Positions 44,001 to 46,075 of a stretch of 46,075 nt of DNA are shown piece by piece. The stretch's first letter is position 1; each line of letters begins with the position of its first letter. The notes beneath the pieces were generated by a model, which saw only the letters and a program-made list of their open reading frames with translations, searched no databases and was not told the origin of the DNA. This stretch comes from a virus: IMG/VR virus record IMGVR_UViG_3300018026_000018, positions 1-46,075 of that record; one strand, written 5' to 3'. The position numbers were made by a program, and so were the translations under genes.

Positions 44001-44625
44001 TGGAACAGTTGGAGATAGAAAAGAAGATCAATTACAAGAAGAATTAACTGATGAAGATAAAACTCTATTAAATCAATTTATTAATTCTACAAATAAAACT
44101 ATTCAAGAATTATATACATATCCTTTTACTAGACCTAATATAGCAAAAGCATTATCTAAAATTAAATATCAAGGTGATGAAACTGGACTAGATGGTAAAA
44201 AAATAGTTACAGTATGGGATAAACTTCGTGATATGATGTATAAATTATTAGGTATTACTAAACCTACAATTATAGATAATATAAACGAAATTTTAAACTT
44301 TTCATTAACTTCTCCAGAATTGAATATTTCTGAACGTACTGTACAATCGGACATAAAAATTAAACCAGAATCGGTTAAAACCAAAAAAATTAATAAAGAT
44401 GCTCCAATTAATAGTAATAGTAATGAAAATAGACCTACAAGTGATAAGCGTTCTAACTTTTCAAAACAAAATAAACCTTCATCCAAAATTAATAAAAATT
44501 CTTTAATTTTGGATAACAAAAATGATTATAAAATCGTAAATTCACTTAAATTTATAGAATTTAATAATAATAATTTAGATCATTCACTTAAAGATAATAT
44601 TGAATATTTTAAGAAATGTCATTAA
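38053..44625 (+). CDS. Giant virion protein with C-terminal zincin motif, 2190 aa
   Basis: Residues ~75-240 contain Gly/Ala-rich hydrophobic segments (VQTLTNALGSLVSSAGALGH; GVIGSLAMMLPGTGIVKGVGLLG) that could cross or perforate a membrane, and a third one lies near 390-410. Long Lys/Glu/Asn-rich coiled-coil stretches occupy ~430-1000. After a mixed region, residues 1944-1948 read HEVIH (context: LTRELAHEVIHGLVKQES), the HExxH zinc-protease signature, preceded by a strand (SAGYISGTTIHMYE) as in zincins. The tail (2080-2190) is basic and disordered. The architecture resembles large 'polyvalent' ejected phage proteins that join membrane-active and enzymatic modules. Likely injected with DNA; the protease target is unknown. 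Confidence 0.65.
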   Translation: MAIPEYTNLSNVDSPVDKQDIKEHEPFIENNSFGEAYSANNLDISKYNNISKGGIVPYSPDSNYKSALDETRARNQSISGLVVNAAVQTLTNALGSLVSSAGALGHPAAIMSKEYQDNALDRIGKAITSWGENVAPIYQTKKAQEGFAPFDATWLASGTPGVIGSLAMMLPGTGIVKGVGLLGKGLAAVENVNKITNAIKTTGTFLEANMATASFGAALTGGIINNHINSYITASQQYNELFSQAKDLGMNQEEAEEYAGDGARRTYDINLANIGFDVAELSLLMKGTSYLNRGLSNLKNAEKEAAFDFTKKETNNLIDKSISDAVDQTIAKPANWKNTIGEYAKVAGVGSAFQLIMNVANNEGKYYVETKYGINTDNSSVGDRIADDLTSKAALQGVFWGIVGGVIMKLGSNKMNDFLFKDHYDNEENRITNAINKATELKTKLKIIQDFQADDNNYEAEQVHQSLINNIVADGVKNGVMDLHLKTLENLSRVNFNGLDEEQKRVLLDQGFNENSPKIAQDIYTSAKDAKNIFDKHFKKNYLNDVILKDNIFNNEEMKNYLSSVAGSIDANIATRDKIINKAFKEQEEIKKGITKNTNGRDNPSVPAYVESLTTQKSTEININNTTEEINEHNKQIDLARGILINLQNKAKINSDRLGKPIAVDKDTELMLNSVIDGHNISLNELNKRLLEYKEIKKTADEDVKQHETNLQNFKDNVTNINTENYTKKSTTYSQNTVDELEKTLKDKDYISNAAKLSSIEKQIQSLNRAQEADKKYLDDFIKNPKKRQEIANNAIDNHKNQINIKKDTFAKAYDQINKNGDTDSVITQTKDFIDKSKKEPYSAEIVKKAQDDLKGLNKRKEDEIKTKKIQQDKEQKENNFKKNVVANEVIKSNTPRENKDIIAKDNNSLTIPINKPINNIKLDSELKPEHTTNIPPKGNIESYSPVNYKILKNDKINPSELELHNNVINFFKELHTNFAVTKDNVTARTKKTKEDLINSINNLNELKGKIIDNINTKSKDLPLNTENDKPLYDTLLNNINRVIDKVNSFVDNVNITLKEPEKLTFDLSPKKARETAETIANIIKFNNPDVSQRVIQRNDILNSINQIFKETEPDKIKQAQEVAKTKVETLLKDSNIEHNIKFSKLFEEEPGVDINTTALKIHDLIDATNFEDALGMFFNKIARSGVLQDGHFINYKDLMTAVYRTDFDLIPIMYESVNSFLAGKSTLLKTRNINLNGQEIPLSKILDSNPAKLFVDPIKIKNSNYLSTLTSNLESIIKNTQYYEPHKGVYGQNIERKELTPITELQLNIPEDREFENYTRIISTSKKGDKVILEGDDFKLNGVTIAKLSTPDFTYNGVEYAKKVGDTYEFRNPFEHLDNKDFDNIEALQDILRDAWLGKIGKNELTRLEDGTYIKEDREGQKNLYKTYLYLLGGQTKETKLNPSNFKQLVSPLFIGNAKEQGFKLSKLEIITRLENHVNRFKEDFTKMMDIRKNPTGFEYSIENISTPDILHDTRYNEQSKSTVGVNHLLSETINPNSKILVRDLDNKSSRVLYDPITGNKSGNEVKEKNINNEDSDVLYIGLKHTYDVIIPHRLYVSNLVDGSIQDTTGKYKDYTTKAKEFIKNELVNFITNKVPKDDITSRITNLKKLIITDNGNLTFFPDSPDNITFNITLPFDKNSTENRNKKIKIERNKDGKFNIYIADRSNLKDSDKAIIDRSAAAKFNDYSSAVKNREGNINFNERDLREQLDLYVPHMLRNFHYDGTKLDLTGLNDTGDIKYNNTLFDPIDRYNEDGSLKSLNIRKKYDTSQYGHPYLDYVIETGAVKSNIGAVKDGNYVISNFNLGSNSEHNLAIHIKADRIEQEEHPINSKTVKNTEDLKSIPEFKDFNILLHELNPIEPLAIKFDGYSPDGKSAGYISGTTIHMYEKTIKDKGFDLTRELAHEVIHGLVKQESKKLELPERKDLVKESYKLRDNIKEIIKSGTVGDRKEDQLQEELTDEDKTLLNQFINSTNKTIQELYTYPFTRPNIAKALSKIKYQGDETGLDGKKIVTVWDKLRDMMYKLLGITKPTIIDNINEILNFSLTSPELNISERTVQSDIKIKPESVKTKKINKDAPINSNSNENRPTSDKRSNFSKQNKPSSKINKNSLILDNKNDYKIVNSLKFIEFNNNNLDHSLKDNIEYFKKCH

Positions 44626-44637
44626 TAATATAATACT

Positions 44638-45594
44638 ATGCCAGTTAAAGTATCAACAATAATAGATAAAAAGGTAATTAAAGATGGTGAAGAAAAAACT
44701 CCTTCACAACTTAAAATACCAAGTTATATGATGAATTTTCCATTTAGTATGTCTACTGATAATCCTAATAATATCTTTATGCAAAGGGATAAAATGTCAC
44801 CTTTAGATAAAGATAAGGCATATGGACAATTTATGAAAGTATATAATTTTATGGCTTCTCAAGGTCTTGTATATATTCTTCCAACAGCAGAAGAATTTCA
44901 AGATTTACCATATATCGCAAATATAGGAATGTATCTTCCTAGTGATGAAAAACAAATATTTGTATTAAGTAATTTTACAAGTCCTCCAAGACAAGGTGAA
45001 GAAAATATTGCAGATGCAATGTTTAGATTAATGCGATATAGAACTGTACGTTGCCCATTTAAATGGGAAGGTGAAGCTGATTTAAAATGGCTTCATAATG
45101 ATGTTTATATCGGTGGTTATGGTATGCGTACTCAAATAGAAGCATTACAATGGTTTGAACAAGAATTTGGAGTTAATATAATTAAAGTTCATATTACAAG
45201 TGAAGAACAATATCATTTAGATTGTTCTATATTTCCATTAAATAGTAAAAAAACATTTGTATTTGTTGATAATTATAAACCAGAAGAAATAAAACAAATT
45301 GAAAAATATACAGAAATAATACCTGTACCAAAAGATATTTATAAATCTGATCCTACAAATTGTGTGTTATTTTATAATATGTTATTATGTAGTAATGGGT
45401 TAAATGAACTTAAACGTACTGATCCTACTTATCAATTAGAACTTCGTAAAATACATTTTCTTGAAGAACAAACATCTAAAAATGGACTTGAATTAGTAAC
45501 ATTTAATGTTAGTGAATTTGCTAAATCAGGTGCAGCATTATCATGTCAAGTTCTTAATCTTAATTTTGAATCATATAAAATACCTTTAGCATAA
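44638..45594 (+). CDS. Pentein-superfamily enzyme, DDAH/amidinotransferase-like, 318 aa
   Basis: The landmarks of dimethylarginine dimethylaminohydrolase/amidinotransferase-type penteins appear in order: an N-terminal MNFPFSMSTDNPNNIFM segment, FQDLPYIANIGMYLP (about 83-97), R in TSPPRQGEEN, EGEAD with E144 and D148, GGYGMRT with R164, YHLD with H193 and D195, and the C-terminal NVSEFAKSGAALSCQV with the nucleophile C303. The acidic-His-Cys set is complete, so an active enzyme is expected. Penteins cleave or transfer guanidino groups: arginine deiminase, DDAH (citrulline from methylarginine) or amidinotransferase; this reading cannot choose the substrate. It follows the giant virion gene by 12 nt and overlaps the next pentein gene. 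Confidence 0.75.
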   Translation: MPVKVSTIIDKKVIKDGEEKTPSQLKIPSYMMNFPFSMSTDNPNNIFMQRDKMSPLDKDKAYGQFMKVYNFMASQGLVYILPTAEEFQDLPYIANIGMYLPSDEKQIFVLSNFTSPPRQGEENIADAMFRLMRYRTVRCPFKWEGEADLKWLHNDVYIGGYGMRTQIEALQWFEQEFGVNIIKVHITSEEQYHLDCSIFPLNSKKTFVFVDNYKPEEIKQIEKYTEIIPVPKDIYKSDPTNCVLFYNMLLCSNGLNELKRTDPTYQLELRKIHFLEEQTSKNGLELVTFNVSEFAKSGAALSCQVLNLNFESYKIPLA

Positions 45595-46075
45595 TGAATA
45601 TGAATGCAGATTTTAAAGCAAATAAAGTTTATGTAGCAAGTTGTTTATTTGATAAACATCCTATATTTGCAAAAGAATTAGTTAATATATTTGCTATTAA
45701 TGATGTTAAATGGGATATAATACCAGGAACTAAAGAAATTTGGTGTAGAGATTATATGCCTATTCAAATTGATAAAAATAAATTTGTAAAATTTAGGTAT
45801 AATTTAAATTTAACAGATGGATTAGATAGTAGACTTGATGGTGATGAAACTATTTATGATGTTTGCGATAAATTAAGATTAAATTATTGTAAAACAGATA
45901 TTTATCTTGATGGTGGTAATTGTATGATTAGTGAAGATTCTGTAATAATTACTGATAAAGTATTTCAACAGAATCCTAAATATAATACTCAAGAATTATT
46001 AATAAAACTTAAAGTAATATTTAATAGAAGAATTTGTATTATACCACAAGAACCTTATGATAAATTAGGACATGC
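45594..46075 (+). CDS. Agmatine deiminase / PAD_porph-like pentein, partial (window edge)
   Basis: The gene starts in the TAATG overlap with the DDAH-like gene; a second ATG lies at 45600. The visible 160 codons carry the family's markers: W50-CRDYMPIQ (agmatine deiminase/peptidylarginine deiminase: W.RD.gP), D106-GGN-109 (family: [E/D]GGN), and LGH160 at the very end, the start of the GHxD catalytic block. The Cys nucleophile would lie beyond the window. The normal family length is 330-370 aa, so about half is present. Members hydrolyse agmatine to N-carbamoylputrescine or citrullinate C-terminal peptidyl arginine. Tandem coupling with another pentein suggests consecutive or parallel steps on guanidino compounds. 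Confidence 0.75.
   Translation, partial: MNMNADFKANKVYVASCLFDKHPIFAKELVNIFAINDVKWDIIPGTKEIWCRDYMPIQIDKNKFVKFRYNLNLTDGLDSRLDGDETIYDVCDKLRLNYCKTDIYLDGGNCMISEDSVIITDKVFQQNPKYNTQELLIKLKVIFNRRICIIPQEPYDKLGH

Noticed and set aside
38053-44625. Giant protein as the virion RNA polymerase of crAss-like or N4-like phages
   Set aside because: I find no DxDxD-type polymerase catalytic motif in this chain, and the readable signature is HExxH instead.
1-46075. Recoded stop codons, as in some crAss-like phages
   Set aside because: Large and small genes end cleanly at TAA, TAG and TGA, and no long frame is interrupted in a systematic way; the standard bacterial code fits.
1-46075. tRNA genes, CRISPR arrays, integrase, transposons, diversity-generating retroelement
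   Set aside because: Gaps are too short for most of these, no reverse transcriptase, integrase or transposase motifs appear among the proteins, and the repeats seen are not regularly spaced arrays.

Overview
The window is a 46 kb, very AT-rich segment of a tailed bacteriophage genome, most likely a crAss-like phage (order Crassvirales, podovirus-type virion) of a Bacteroidota host. The basis is gene order and family resemblance: a large terminase (761 aa), a portal (763 aa), a head/scaffold-type protein, a major capsid protein (490 aa), neck/ring-type proteins, a HU/IHF-like protein, a long tail 'muzzle'-type protein (1393 aa) and three very large putative ejected virion proteins (636, 931 and 2190 aa), all on the + strand. 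Starts are preceded by A/T-rich leaders without Shine-Dalgarno sequences, as is usual in Bacteroidota and their phages. TAA, TAG and TGA are all used as stops, so no stop reassignment is visible here. I see no tRNA, integrase, transposase or CRISPR array.

Layout. 1-1222: one leftward gene with a terminator, then a ~700 bp divergent region with direct repeats, a hairpin, a leftward Bacteroidota-type promoter and a phage-type promoter-like block. 1223-4960: small accessory genes, namely a GroES-like protein, a PD-(D/E)XK nuclease, a frameshifted PGDYG-type gene, an overlapping spanin-like pair, a possible small terminase, a Tad2-like (DUF2829) anti-defence candidate, a 20-residue basic peptide and a zinc-ribbon protein. 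5000-16929: packaging and head/neck genes. 16929-23729: an 1855-aa mosaic adhesin, a small partner and a permuted papain-fold (YiiX/NlpC-type) hydrolase. 23766-26772: a conserved small phage protein, a three-domain glycosyltransferase-FkbM methyltransferase-glycosyltransferase fusion, and two small membrane proteins that may form the lysis/holin set. 26772-33229: neck ring proteins, the HU-like protein and the muzzle. 33229-44625: putative ejected proteins, the last with a zincin HExxH motif.

The window ends with two adjacent, overlapping genes of the pentein (guanidino-group modifying) superfamily. The first is DDAH/amidinotransferase-like with a complete Glu/Asp-His-Cys set. The second is agmatine deiminase/PAD_porph-like and is cut by the window edge. 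This pair, together with the glycosyltransferase-methyltransferase fusion inside the tail module, is the most unusual content. The pair suggests that the phage alters free or peptidyl arginine, agmatine or another guanidino compound during infection; that role is inference.

How the parts fit: terminase and portal package DNA into a capsid built from the 490-aa protein; ring proteins and the muzzle form the neck and short tail; the large proteins downstream probably travel in the virion and enter the cell with the DNA; adhesin, hydrolase and spanin/holin-like genes act on the envelope at entry and exit. Recurring hairpins with a TAGTA/TACTA core punctuate the transcription units. Functional calls rest on reading motifs by eye; no database search was possible.
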